A stretch of DNA of 64,000 nucleotides from Stichopus chloronotus (Eukaryota > Echinodermata > Holothuroidea > Aspidochirotida > Stichopodidae), in contig SFZH01000008.1 of the NCBI GenBank assembly GCA_021234535.1, positions 8,254,897-8,318,896 of the forward strand. Reading direction: 5' to 3'. Each line of letters starts with the position of its first letter. The first letter of the stretch is position 1. The notes under the pieces are model-generated. The model was not told the DNA's origin, ran no database searches, and worked only from the letters and a program-made list of their open reading frames with translations. The position numbers and the translations under genes are program-made. Below are positions 37,501-48,881 of the stretch, one piece after another.

Positions 37501-39216
37501 CACTCTCCGTTGTAAAGTCAAGACACAGAACTGTAACATAAAAAATTTGACAGGCACACTGGCCACAACTGATTCAGCGAGGTGGACTTTAAAATCATCT
37601 TCTGTGTTCAAGTTCAATATCATTGAACAATTTGGATTGTTAAATACTGTAACTCAAGGAAAGTAACATAAAAAAGTCACAATTTTAGCAGATGAAGAAC
37701 AGTTTCAATCATCATGTGAACAAGCCAGGGGTCCTAAAAACCATATTGGGGTATTAAGACTGTTAAAGCTGGAATATGAGTTGAAAACTTGTCATATGTT
37801 GCCACTGAAGGTCAAGTGTGTTATGGCCAGTATGCAAAAAAAACATGGCTTGGGTGCCATTTTGCATACATGAATATCCATATCCATTCTTATTGGTCTG
37901 TTTGATCTCAAGAAATGGTGTACTGATGGCTGGGCTTTCTTGTAGAGCCTGAATTTTGTGGGGGCAACAGCAATGTCCAGATAATTTTCATATTCAGATA
38001 TCTGGAATATAAATGCATAGTTCTCTCTCAGATTTTGCGACAGGTGATATTTTCCCCTTCTTTCTCTTCCCTGAAACACTGACGGGAAACAAAGGTACGT
38101 AGATGACCAGGTGACTGCCAGTGCAGCTCATATTTCAGCTTCAATCACTTGCAACTTTCTAAAAGTGTAAAACCATGCCTGTATTCATCTGCTAGACGGA
38201 CTGCTATCTTGTGAGCCACTGGATCTCGATCGAGTGCATAAACAACTGCTGATGAGTTGTAGTCCAGAATTGCTTTAGTGTGTCCACCAGCTCCAAATGT
38301 CATATCCAAGTACACCTACAGTACAGTATAGAGAAGATAAAGGTCACCCGTACAGACAATAACATTGGCGAGTACAACTCTATGTAATATGGGTCGGAAT
38401 TACAACTTTGCAAACTTTGGAAAAAACACTCAATATCATGACATATGCGTTTAGAATGCATGGTAAAGTTCAATCACAGAACACATTAAAAACATCTTAA
38501 GTGGGGATGGAATCAAGGAAGACATGTCTCATGGAATTAATGCTTCAGAAGGTCAACGGACTAATGTTATACAGTTTAGCCCCCCCCCCCCACATTATCT
38601 GACTCAGCCAGTGATCATACACCAACATCTCGCATCTCGATTACAGAAATTTTGTGCAAACTTACTCATGTAGGGCATATCAAATTCAACATAAGTTTTA
38701 TTTGCTCCCAAAATTATGGTGGTTGACATTTCACCATGAAAGTTTGATAAAGCAGCACACCTATCACACTCCTTAATTTCCTGAGAAGTGTGATTTGTAG
38801 CACACCTGGAAAATTTAACACTCAAGGCCTGTTTCACATTACTGTCCAACAACTAGTGGTCCACAATGAGTGAAATTAAACAAGGTCTTTCTGTCCTGTA
38901 CCTGTTTGTCATCCGGTCTGAAAAAGTTGATGATTTCTTCTACCATGACAGGTCGATGAAGTTCCAAATTAGTCTCAGTCTTGTCCATGCTGTGCTCAAT
39001 TATGGGAACTCGAGTTTCAGGACTGTCTTCCGTTACCAAAGGTTTGACAAGTCCAGTCAGGTTGGACCTGTTAACTCTGGGACTGATCCCCCTTGGGTGA
39101 CGTACCACGCAGCTGGTGGAAAGCTGGGGTGAACATTTCAAACACTTGAGCGAGCGGAGGTGTGTTCGTAGGAGAGGAAGGACCTGCTTTAGAGTATTCA
39201 CAGTTGGAGATGCCAT
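34578..39216 (-). CDS. METTL15: METTL15, mitochondrial 12S rRNA N4-methylcytidine methyltransferase (RsmH/MraW family), complete
   Basis: Coding exons on the minus strand: 39216-38902, 38315-38179, 36868-36677, 35178-34578, joining in phase to 414 aa (human protein about 407 aa). The family uses S-adenosylmethionine to make N4-methylcytidine in small-subunit rRNA; the animal member acts on mitochondrial 12S rRNA. Residues 1-28 are Arg/Lys/Leu-rich with almost no acidic residues, as expected for a mitochondrial presequence. Landmarks are [10 protein letters not shown] (from residue 86), the SAM motif [11 protein letters not shown] (from 109), [73 protein letters not shown] and the terminal [15 protein letters not shown]. 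The start has a strong context (ACCATGG). Intron 2 uses a GC donor (38178-38177): only this junction keeps the frame and family spacing. Convergent with ethanolamine kinase. Confidence 0.96.
35293..35510 (+). repeat. Dispersed repeat family C, copy 2
   Basis: Partner of 11636-11840, same genomic orientation, inside METTL15 intron 3. The best-preserved block is AAGATTCTATTGC, followed about 150 bp later by AATCCCACGTCTTAGTGCAAA. Confidence 0.65.
37850..38145 (-). repeat. Dispersed repeat family D, copy 1
   Basis: Read on the minus strand it matches 58410-58690 on the plus strand. Shared blocks include GCTG(G/A)AATATGAG, TGTTTCAGGGAAGAGAAAG, CACCTGTC, CAAAATCTGA and AATCAAACAGAC. Both copies carry an open frame (87-95 aa here) of which about 40 residues align. 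That reflects shared repeat ancestry, not a confirmed gene. Lies in METTL15 intron 2. Confidence 0.7.
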
Positions 39217-42177
39217 GGTTGATTCAAAGATCTAAAAAAGTATCGAGAAAATTTGACATAGCAGCAGTAAGTTTGAAAAGGTTTCCCATCAAAGAATCTG
39301 TCCAAATGTTATTCAAATTAATTGCACCTGTTAGAAAAAACAAGTGACATCCCCACTAAACGACTTTCCAAAAGGGTGGGAGGAATGGAGGACTTGCCCA
39401 GCTCAGTAGCCCATTAGCTGCAGCAAGCAACCTGAAGCAGATTAGACCTACATCAGGACCACTGTAAACAGCTTCAGCAAACAAGTCGAGTCAAAAAACA
39501 ATTATAAATTGGTTCCCTCAGGAGTCGGTCCAGGGGCCCAAAGATTTCAAAACAGACAATCTAACCAACAGCTAGCCCTCCACCCGTTACTACAGTGCAG
39601 GTATATTGTAGACTTACTGACAGTGAGTGTCTCTGCAAAAGTACGAAAACAGTATGTATAATTCAGGCAGAAATCTAGGCAACACACACTGGTAAAGCAG
39701 TCATTTCACACACATTTCTACTCTACACTACCATAAGTTGCCTGGGATTTCTTTTTATGTATTGTAGGTAATAGAGACATGAAAGTTACCTCGCTGCAAA
39801 TAATAATCAGTTGAAAGGACCTGACTGTAAATCAATGTAGGCCCTACTGCATGGTACATCAAATTTTTAGATTGGTACTACTGTATTAGGGTAATATTGC
39901 AACAGTCATCATGGAGTGCAGTACACCTTCATTGATTAAGTTGACTCGTGTAGCAAAAATTTCAGCTGCAAGTGCACTTGCAGCTGAATTTAGAAGAGTT
40001 TTCACTGAATTCCAGAGTGGCCTTGAAAACTGAATTCAAGTTCTGCAGTTTTCACTAAATTCCAGAGTGGTACTAAAAATTAATGCATTTTCATAACCAT
40101 ATAGTAACCACTGAATTATAGGTACTGTAGTGAATGGTTCATTCCAGTGGCATACTTAGTCGTCAGCATCTGGAAATAACACTGTGCTTGAATTCATTGC
40201 TACTTTTTTACAGTGCACACACAAGGTTAATTCTCAATGCTGGGGAGAAGACCTGGACAAGATCATTCTAAGCAATTAAAAATGGATCCCCTAGTTGAAG
40301 CTTATTGCACTGAAAATGAATTGCCTTACGTAAGTGTGTAAATCTTACGTACATCCAACTAATAAGAAGACCACTCGAATTCTGTTTGAGAGCACTGAAT
40401 TTCAGTTTCAATGATCAGACCATACTGAATATGTCAGCATATCAGCATATTTTACTTCAAGAGAGTAATTTTTTGTTTTTTCACAGAACAGTAGGCCTCC
40501 ATGTACGGGTCAGTATTGCTGGTTCAGTATATTATGCACGCGAATGAAATGGAGAATTTGTAACCACAAGTGACTTCAACATGAATATCAGACAACTAAA
40601 AGAGTTGGAAATGTACGGTTATGACTATGTCTTCTTTTTATCTTGTTAATTTGTTGTTTTTTTTCTCTCTCTTCACTGTCAGAAATTTCCGGACATTCTG
40701 TGAAACAAATAACAGCAAAAACCTGTGGAAGGCTTGACAGAAGTAAAACCTGCAAAGGAAAGAGGCTAGAGGAGAATTAGGACCAAGGAAGTCAAGATAA
40801 CAGTCACGTCGTAAGTTTACAGCATAACCCACTATGTTACATGAGTGCATTTTTCATTGGATGTTCGAAAATTCATACAATACATACAATGATACAATCC
40901 AACCTACAGTAGTCAAGTAGTCATTTGAACATTTTTAATATTCATACCCAATTTGCATATCACAATACAAAGAAACTATAAATAAGTATCTACTATCTTC
41001 TAACCCTATCCCCAAACCATGACACTTATTGAGACCCTATCCCCTAACCTCTGTTATGTTAATTGAGAATGTGATGTACTATTGGTTTGCCATGGGATGA
41101 CTATGATAGGCCTACATGAGTAGGCCCTGCATCGACCCAGCCTTTTCCTAAAAGTAAAACGAAGAAAATTTTCTTTAAATACAGTCAGTAAGTTGAAAGT
41201 CATAGAATACCGTCCACTGCCATGAGCTGAAACATGTGGCTGAAAATTTTAATTATTTGAAAAAAAAATCATTCCAAAAAAAGAGAAATCTGCCAAAACT
41301 TTTTATCAGGAATTTCATCACAATTTGTTTAAAACACTTTCTGAGAGTAAAAACTTCACCTTGTCACAGTATGAAGCCTCACACAGGATAAATCCACAGC
41401 TCAAACCAATTCTCCTCTCAGCCATATTCATGTACAGTGTAGCCTAGGTAGATCGTTTCAGTCCGCGAATGTTTTGAACAGCATACAGGTACGTACCACA
41501 AGACTGACTATACAAAGTAGCCAATATAAACGTGTAGGGTACTTGCCTGTAATTACCAGCGTTGCCAAACAATGAATAATGAAAAACAGCCTCATGCGTT
41601 TTTTTTTTTTTTTTAATCACCAGGACAGTATTCTATGACATTCATTTCCCTTGGCCTAATAATGTCAAGTTCTATCACACAATTTGTTGATACATTCGAA
41701 GATAGTTCAAGTACAGGTTCGCAAAAATAAGTAAAATTTGGGACTACGTAACGACTAAGGGGTCGACCTAGGTTAGACCTAACAAATTACGTACGGTGAC
41801 TGTGACACTCCAGGTGAGTGACGACAGCTGTCACGTACTTGCAAATTTCGTGGAACTAGGTCTACAGTAGTTTTACATACGAACCACGGTATCCACAGTC
41901 CGTAGGCTTAGCCTGAGCAAGAACGAATCGTGTTTAAGAATTCACCAAAAACTAAATTGCTTCAAAAAAAGGTCTCTAAAGGAAGTGGTAAATCATAGCT
42001 AAAAATAAATGCAAGGTTTTATACATTCGTACAAAGTGTACAAACTGTTACAAGTAAAACCATGACGCCCAACAACAGCGGGATCCGAAAGTGTTGTAAT
42101 CATGCAAAGTGGGAGGCATAAACGTATGCGGCTCCTCGTCTCACCTTCGAAGCCTGTACGCGACATTTACGATAAGA
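39217..42177. other. Intergenic region upstream of METTL15
   Basis: No exon recognised. It should contain the METTL15 promoter next to 39216. It holds a perfect 28-bp palindrome (39961-39988), a small direct duplication of TTTTCACT(G/A)AATTCCAGAGTGG about 50 bp apart (near 40000 and 40050), and otherwise AT-rich unique sequence. Confidence 0.5.
39961..39988. repeat. Perfect 28-bp palindrome
   Basis: TTCAGCTGCAAGTG is followed immediately by its exact reverse complement, with no spacer and no mismatch. It contains two PvuII-type CAGCTG cores and a central GTGCAC. Function unknown; it could be a cruciform or a dimer-binding site. Confidence 0.85.
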
Positions 42178-42876
42178 GCTCCGCTTGTGACAATTAAATT
42201 ACACCAAAAAAAAACTCATTAAGTCGTCAGAACTAATGAGACCTTCAAAATTAATTTCGTTACTGAAACTCTTTAGGTCACGTCAAGTTATATTCCCTTG
42301 TTTTCCATTATGCCACCTTGAGTACTTAGGCCTACGCCTTCAAAAATCATTCCGTTGTCTAAACGGACGCGGTTATGCCGTCCAAAATCATTAAGCCGTC
42401 AAAACTCGTAAAGCCAAGTTCAAAACTTAATTGGTATTCCATCCAACGATACAGTAATATATAACGCTATATTGCCATCACTTGGAAAGCGAGCTCAAAA
42501 AGATAGTAATCTTCATCACAATGTGACCAAGTAGAAGCTTTCCACAGTGGCCGATGTAACTTGCAAGGAGGGGGACTGCCCCTCTCTACACGGGGGAGTG
42601 GGGACAGACAAAAGAAAATTGAACATAATATATAAAGATAAGAAACAATGGGAAGACAAAGATGGAGAAAAAACTAAAGAGAAAGTAAAGAAAATGCACG
42701 CTTGAGTACTTTCATCCTGGGAATGATAATGTTGTCCATGTTCAGTTAAAGTTCAGTCCAAAATTAATTTCGGCAACGGAATTAATTTTGAGGACGCAAC
42801 GACTTTTGACTACTAAAGAAGTATAGACAACGGAATTATTAGTTTTGACGGCTTAATTACTTGTGACGAACGGAGC
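42178..42876. mobile_element. MITE-like element with inverted ends
   Basis: The left end (GCTCCGCTTGTGACAATTAA) and the right end read on the other strand (GCTCCGTTCGTCACAAGTAA) correspond. Both flanks carry repeated words of the type AAGCCGTCAAAACT, TCCGTTGTCTA and CAAAATTAATTTCG in opposite orientations. About 700 bp with no coding frame. No clear target-site duplication was seen, so the exact ends are provisional. Confidence 0.5.
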
Positions 42877-44422
42877 GCACGTTATGTTACACGTATCATG
42901 CACAGAACATAGAGCAGAGAACGAACGGAAGTTCTGTATTGTAGGTCATTGTAGGTCATTGGAGCTTAAATACCGCAGAGCTGCGATTAAGCCTAGTCTT
43001 GGTCTAGACGTTTGAAATTTTCGTTCTTTCATATGTCCACATGTGATGTTTGTAACATACCCATCATATGCCGCTAACAGCGCCCTGTTCGTCAGTTGTT
43101 TACACGCTAGCTCTGCACCCACCCAAGTTGAGCATACCCGAGAATCTGCTCCTCGATACAAACCAAACGTCCTGGACATTTGACAAAAATGGGGGAGTAA
43201 CCATGTGCAAAACACTCTACTGATATGAGCCAGTTGCTTGTGCAAGGAGTGCTCACACAGTCACGGGGAAAAGCAACACTGGGTAATCTTCAAACTCAAG
43301 CTGGTGCAACTTTGCAACTTTGGGAGTCATAAAATGTTATACACTGAGGTATCTGAAATTCCAATTAATTCACAGGTATCTACGATTTTCTAGTGTGTTC
43401 ACTCGGGCGAGGAGGGGGAGAAGTGGGAAAGTTGGGACACACCTTTACTCTCCGACTCCAGCGGCCCCGTATATGAATGAATCAATTCTAAATATTCCGA
43501 GATATGTAGCATATCGTAACAGCTGTCATTTTTGGGATACTGTATATATGGATCATTCATGGCATCTCTTAAATTGTAGCTCAAGATTGGTTATCAGAAG
43601 TTTTTTCTAGAAACAGTGGGGGGGGGGGGAAGTCAAGAGGCTCGACGTGTTTCCGGGGGGAAGCTACATTATTTTAGGGGGGTCCTGGGACATGAGTGGC
43701 GTAGTCTAGACTAGTACCATACAATGAAATACGGAAATACAGTTTGCCCCTACTGCATTGGACTGCAGTGAAATTTGGACTAGGGGCGGACAGAAAATTG
43801 TAGGGAGACTACTTAAGCCGAGCTCCGCTATCGATCGGTGAGCCAGAAAATTTTTACATAAAAGCTGCCCCCTAGATAGTCGGAAATTGCCCTCTCTCCT
43901 GCTCAGCAAGTAAGCTCCAGAAATCATTACTGTCAGTATTGTAAATCAAAAGAAATTGCATGTTTATCGCGGTTCAATATGCCACCCACAAGTAACATGA
44001 TGGTTTGAAGAGGTTGTTGGAGCTCTTATAGTGTGACGAAAGACTTAGTTTAAGAACTAGGGGCTGTACTGGGGTTTGATGAGGTTAAATTTGTACGAGC
44101 CGGAACTCAAAGGAGCCCATCGACCCCAAAACCGAACCAGTGAGAATATCCCTAATCCCCGACCCGGAGTGTAGGGCTGAAACAATCTGAAACCGATGAG
44201 AAGCACAACAGCCAGGGTCACAGGGACAGTCACCTCAAGAGTCACCGCAAATGCTATCCGACTACAGGTAAGAGGTCATGTGAGGATGTCATATAAACAC
44301 ACCGAATAAAGAAAAGAGAACCTGCTCGTTAGTTTTGGAAAAAAGAATAAATTTGTATTCAGTCAATGCCATACTTTCAAAGTCTCAAGAAAAATAAAGG
44401 TTTTAAATTAAAAAGTAAAAAA
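42877..44422. other. Intergenic region up to the 3' end of the left kinase copy
   Basis: Holds no recognised exon. From about 43630 rightward the sequence belongs to the left arm of the kinase palindrome; matching blocks on the right arm lie near 52370-52763. Poly-G runs lie near 43618-43630. Confidence 0.5.
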
Positions 44423-47400
44423 TCATGACTGTTGCATCTTTTGGATGGTAAATTGGATGAGATCAATGACATCATCGATATCTGGTCGGTCGTCTGGATT
44501 TTCTTTCATGCACTGCTTGCCAAGAATATCCAGGAAAGTGTCTCCAAGCGTACTGAGGTCTCTGAAGATTAATCCCAGAGAATAGACCTCTGACGCTTTG
44601 TAGAAGGCCATTTGGCCTCTGATGACCTCAGGTGCGATGTGTCTTGATGCTAACAGAGCACTTCTTTGCTGTTCGTCATCCATTTCAAGGTAAAGTCCAT
44701 CCCCGTTCACATCGGCTGCGAAACCAAAGTCGATCAACTTTACGTTGATGACTGAAGATTGTGCTGTTGGTTCTGAAACACCGGGGTTGTTAGAGGCTGA
44801 TAGCTGTACAAGGATGTTGTCTGATTTCAGATCACAGTGAAACCAGCTACGCCGATGCATGTCTCTCATAGCCTCGGCAATCTCTAACGCCACGAAAATG
44901 GACTGGTACTTTGTAATGCGTTTGGCTTTGATAGCCTCATAGAGGCTAGTGCCATGATGCGATTGGCTATCTCCGATAAACTCTTCAACGATAGCCGGAA
45001 AAGGGCCGCCATCTTGTGGTGTCGTTACTCCGTATAACTTTGGGAACCGATCCAGTCCTTGTAAACTCAGTAGGACACTCAATTCACGTTCGAAGTTCTG
45101 TGGAAACGAAGAATATGAAATACAGTTTACAAATGCTACAACAATTCTAAGCGTCCGAAAATGTCACATCGTCAGCAGAAAAAAGGGGGGAAAGGTGCAA
45201 GAGCATTGAGAAGCTCAATAAATGAATTTCCAGGTTCTAATCAGTAGATCCATCAATAAATACATCATTAGATCTTGGGTAAGGATTTATAGCTGTTGTA
45301 TGACTGTCAAATTATCAAAAAATTCTATCCCCTCCCCCACTCTACCCCTCCGTCGTTCACTCCGTTTTGGCTGTATCTGTCTCGCCCCCGATAGATTCAT
45401 ATCTATAGTGGAGAGTTGATTTTGACATAAAGAGGTAATCGAATTACCTCAGAGGCCTGCTCATATTCCAAGCTCTTGTACTGGCTCTTCACCGCCACCA
45501 GAGTCCTCGTCGATTTACGCCTCATCAGAGTCACGCCGCCGTTGACGCCACCACCCAGGAACACAGGGGTACCCCATTGGTCCTCCACCTCCTCCAGATC
45601 GTCTGGAGGGATGAAGGTAACTTCACTGAATCCCAGAGTCTCACAGATCTTGATATATTGGTCGCATCGAGTCTTGACATCTGATCGGAGAGAGCTGTGG
45701 GGAAGAGATTTTGAGGTAACTGAACAATATTTCGATAGAATTTCTCTTTAGAGAGTCGCACTCTGACGTCATGTAGTGAGTGCTCTCATTCGGCCGCCGA
45801 GGTCGCTATGCACTTGCAGAACATTATAGTTGCTTTATTATTTTGACGCCTACTTCAGAGGACGATTTTCATAAGAACAATGTTGAACAAACAGTAACAA
45901 TCTCATCAAAAAAGTGTTCTCCAGTGAGTGGTTAATTCTAAAGCAACTACATCACACAGATAAGTTGACTATCGACACAATACCAATTAGATTCATCAAT
46001 GTGTAAAAGAGATGGACGCAATTACTCCACATTGAAAAAAACTCCAGCAAAAATCTATTGATTTCATGTGATGGTTCAAGAAAATGGCATGATGTATCTT
46101 GGAATAAATTTTGAGTCAACTTTAGTGGCATTAATTCCCAAAAGGAATTATTAATAGTTATTCTACGCAATGTATGTAGTAAGAAGATAGAGAGACGTGT
46201 AGGAAGAGTAGGAATTCATGTCCATTTTTTAATCATCCTGTGTGATAGACGAAAAGATCATTTACGATAGGGAATGAATTCTAAACGTTTACATAGGATC
46301 ACTGCAGCAACCGTGATTGGTAGTACATATTATATATGTCGAACAAATATTTCTCAAGCCTCTCATATACACTCATGAACACGTGGACGAATTGCCAAAA
46401 TAATTACTTGATCTGTTTTTTGTTTTTTTTAATTTTTTTCTTTCCTTAAAGAGGAAGGAGCTGAGTATATTTTGGCCATAGCAAATATGGAGTCCAGTGT
46501 GAAATGTCAATATAATCAGGCAAACCGTTTAAATAATTAGTCAGTAGTTTGAGGTGGATTGTTGATTGAAGCAAGAAAGTACAGAAAAAGAAAATCGAGA
46601 GAGACTGCACACAGAAAGAAGAAAAACAAACTGACCTGGTAAGTAGATTGACGTCATCAAATGACGTTTCAACTTGTTGAGGTGCAACCACAGTTCCACT
46701 GCTCCAAGATTCGAAGCTTGTCTGAGAAAGAACGGGAAAAGAATGACGTCACATAATTGAGTGACGTATAAGTGACTTTTTTAAATATCATTTGAATATT
46801 ATTATCCCGTTTCATACTACGGTATCAATAACTTATACAACTAGTATTAAAGAAATCAAACTCAGATTACCGTCAGAGAGTTGAACTCGGCACCACTTGA
46901 GAAAGAACGGTCAGATCCGATTGACGACATCTTTAGTGATGCATCTTGGGAAGCATCCCTGGAAGTGGTTTTCTGCGCAGACTCAAAATTATGAGATCTG
47001 CAGCAAGCAAACCACCAAAAGATCTTGTTCCAACGAGTGCGTCTGTCAAAGGATTGAGAAGTGAGATATTCGTCCCTTAAGTCACGTTTTTGATTGGATA
47101 GCTTGGTTAAGATGAAAGACGATAGGTAAAGAATTGTTCGACTGGTAGGTGTCTGAATGTTAATGTATGTGTTTTTTTTTTGTTTTTTTTTGTTTACAGA
47201 ACGTTAGTAACATTGTATAATTACCTTCCTCTGTTAGCTTTGTTCTTCACGTGTCTCCTCCTGAACAGTTTCATTCCCATGGCTAAACTAAGAAGAGAAT
47301 AATAATAATAATAACACTAATAACGGCCACAGAGAGTTGTTTATTCAATGTATGACCTTCAGTAATACTTGCAAGTAACTTAGGATTAAATGAAGCGATA

Positions 47401-48005
47401 TCCTATGTAGTGGACATGTAATATAACAATGTCAACAAACTCACATTCGTATTCGAATAAAACTTCAAACGTGGTTAATTACCGTAAAGAATGTTAGTCC
47501 CTGTGTAACGTACAATGTGGCAGGAGTCCATCTTAAATAATAATCTAAAGACGTAGATATTCCCTTCCTCTATATTAATTAGTTAATCTATTTACAATCA
47601 CTCCTTCCACTCTCCAACCCATCCTGAACTCCTTCGCAACACAACCCGACTTCTTCCCAACAATTCCCAACGACTCTTCAGCTACTGAAGATGACAAATA
47701 TGTATACGTCGTAACATGTAATACTCACTTTTATTGTAAGTTTTCTTGTAATGTAGCAATGACTTGTAATGCGTTTAAGTCGTATCTAATATATACAGTT
47801 GTTAAAGTGACTGCACGAACTGTTGGTATCGAACTATCCACGTCACAATGTTGTTACGAAACAAACGTCAATTTCAGAGGATTCCAATTAGATACGCGCG
47901 CTTTTTATTTTGGATTCAACGACTGATAAGCACTTGTGCGTTATACATGGCTGACATTTGACAGAATGGGCTGTTTTGAGAACCGAAAAACGCGCAGTAA
48001 GATAA
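43630..48005 (-). repeat. Left arm of a 9 kb imperfect palindrome (inverted gene duplication)
   Basis: Reverse-complement homology to 48163-52763 covers the full kinase gene, its introns, about 700 bp beyond the 3' end, and about 700 bp upstream of the start codon. Innermost shared block is AAAACGCGCAGTAAGAT (left about 47989-48005, right about 48163-48179 as complement). Outermost shared block is around GTCAAGAGGCTCGACGTG (left) against GTCGACTCTCTTGAC (right). Exons are much better conserved than introns, which differ by many substitutions and small indels. Confidence 0.9.
44423..47280 (-). CDS. Protein kinase-domain protein, left copy, intact, 5 exons
   Basis: Exons on the minus strand: 47280-47225, 47042-46871, 46721-46636, 45694-45448, 45097-44423. 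All introns are GT-AG and join in phase to 411 aa. Residues 1-150 are an unassigned N-terminal region: a Met-Gly start, a basic patch (KLFRRRHVKNK) and FWWFACC near 27-33, then Ser/Thr-rich sequence. The kinase domain starts about residue 150: glycine loop GGGVNGG (152-158), VAVK with the ATP-binding Lys at 174, catalytic loop HCDLKSDN (D276, N281; Cys replaces the usual Arg of HRD), DFG (310-312), APE (342-344), EVYSLG, and NPDDRP (R391). All core catalytic residues are present, so it is probably active; substrate unknown. The basic and Cys-rich N terminus could anchor it to membrane (inference). I do not recognise a named orthologue. Confidence 0.88.
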
Positions 48006-48881
48006 ATAATGCAAAATAGCAACATCATATTTTTGCTAATAGCGTGTTTTCGCAAGCACGACGGAAGCGCCAAAAGTAGGCCGAATTAATCAGTCATGAC
48101 GGTATGTGTACTCGGACACGCGTCGTTTTTTCAACCCTATTCAAGTCTACATTTGGTGGTTATTGATCTTACTGCGCGTTTTTGGATTTTTAACATTGCA
48201 CATTTTGTCAAACTCACGCTATGTGTTACGCACAAGTGCTTATCAGTATTCATCCAGAATAAGTATCCCGCGCATGTCTTACGAGAATCATCTGAAATTA
48301 ACGTTTGTTTCGTAACAGCATTGTGACGTTGCTGATAGTGTTTATACCAACAGTTGGTGCCGTTAACAACTTCATACACTATAGATACGACTTATACGTG
48401 TTACAAGTCATTGCTACATTACCAGAAAACTTTCAATAAAAGTGAGTATTACATGTTACGACTTTTACATATTTGTCATCTTCAGTGGCTGAATAGTTGT
48501 TGGGAAAGGTTAGGAATAAGTCGGATTGTGTTGGGAAGGGGTTCAGGATGGGTTGGAGAGTGGAAGCAGTGATTTTCAAGAATATGATTGACATAGATGG
48601 ATGGGATATCTACGTTGACCTTATTTTATTTAAGATGGACTGCTGCCACATTGTAAATTACATACGGACTATCATTCTTGACAATATTACACCGTTTATT
48701 AAACCAGTATTAAACCAGTGTTATTCGAATACCAATGTGAGTTTGTTGACATTGTTACATTATATGTCCACTACATAGGATATCGTTTCATCTACTCCTA
48801 AGTTATTGCAAGTATTACTGAAGGTCATACATTGAATAAACAACTCCCTGTAGTCGTTATTATTCTCTTCTTAGTTTAGCC
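47281..48881. promoter_or_regulatory. Shared divergent upstream region of the two kinase copies
   Basis: These 1.6 kb lie between the two start codons, which point outward. The two halves are inverted copies of each other up to a spacer of about 160 bp (48006-48162), so each gene has its own copy of the upstream sequence. Near both starts the sequence CTTAGTTTAGCCATGGGAATG is conserved. No TATA box or specific factor site is called. Confidence 0.55.

Noticed and set aside
45476..45751. 91-aa plus-strand frame, with an almost identical frame at 50522-50716 on the minus strand
   Set aside because: Both are antisense to kinase exon 4 and its flanks in the two palindrome arms; they match only because the arms are copies.
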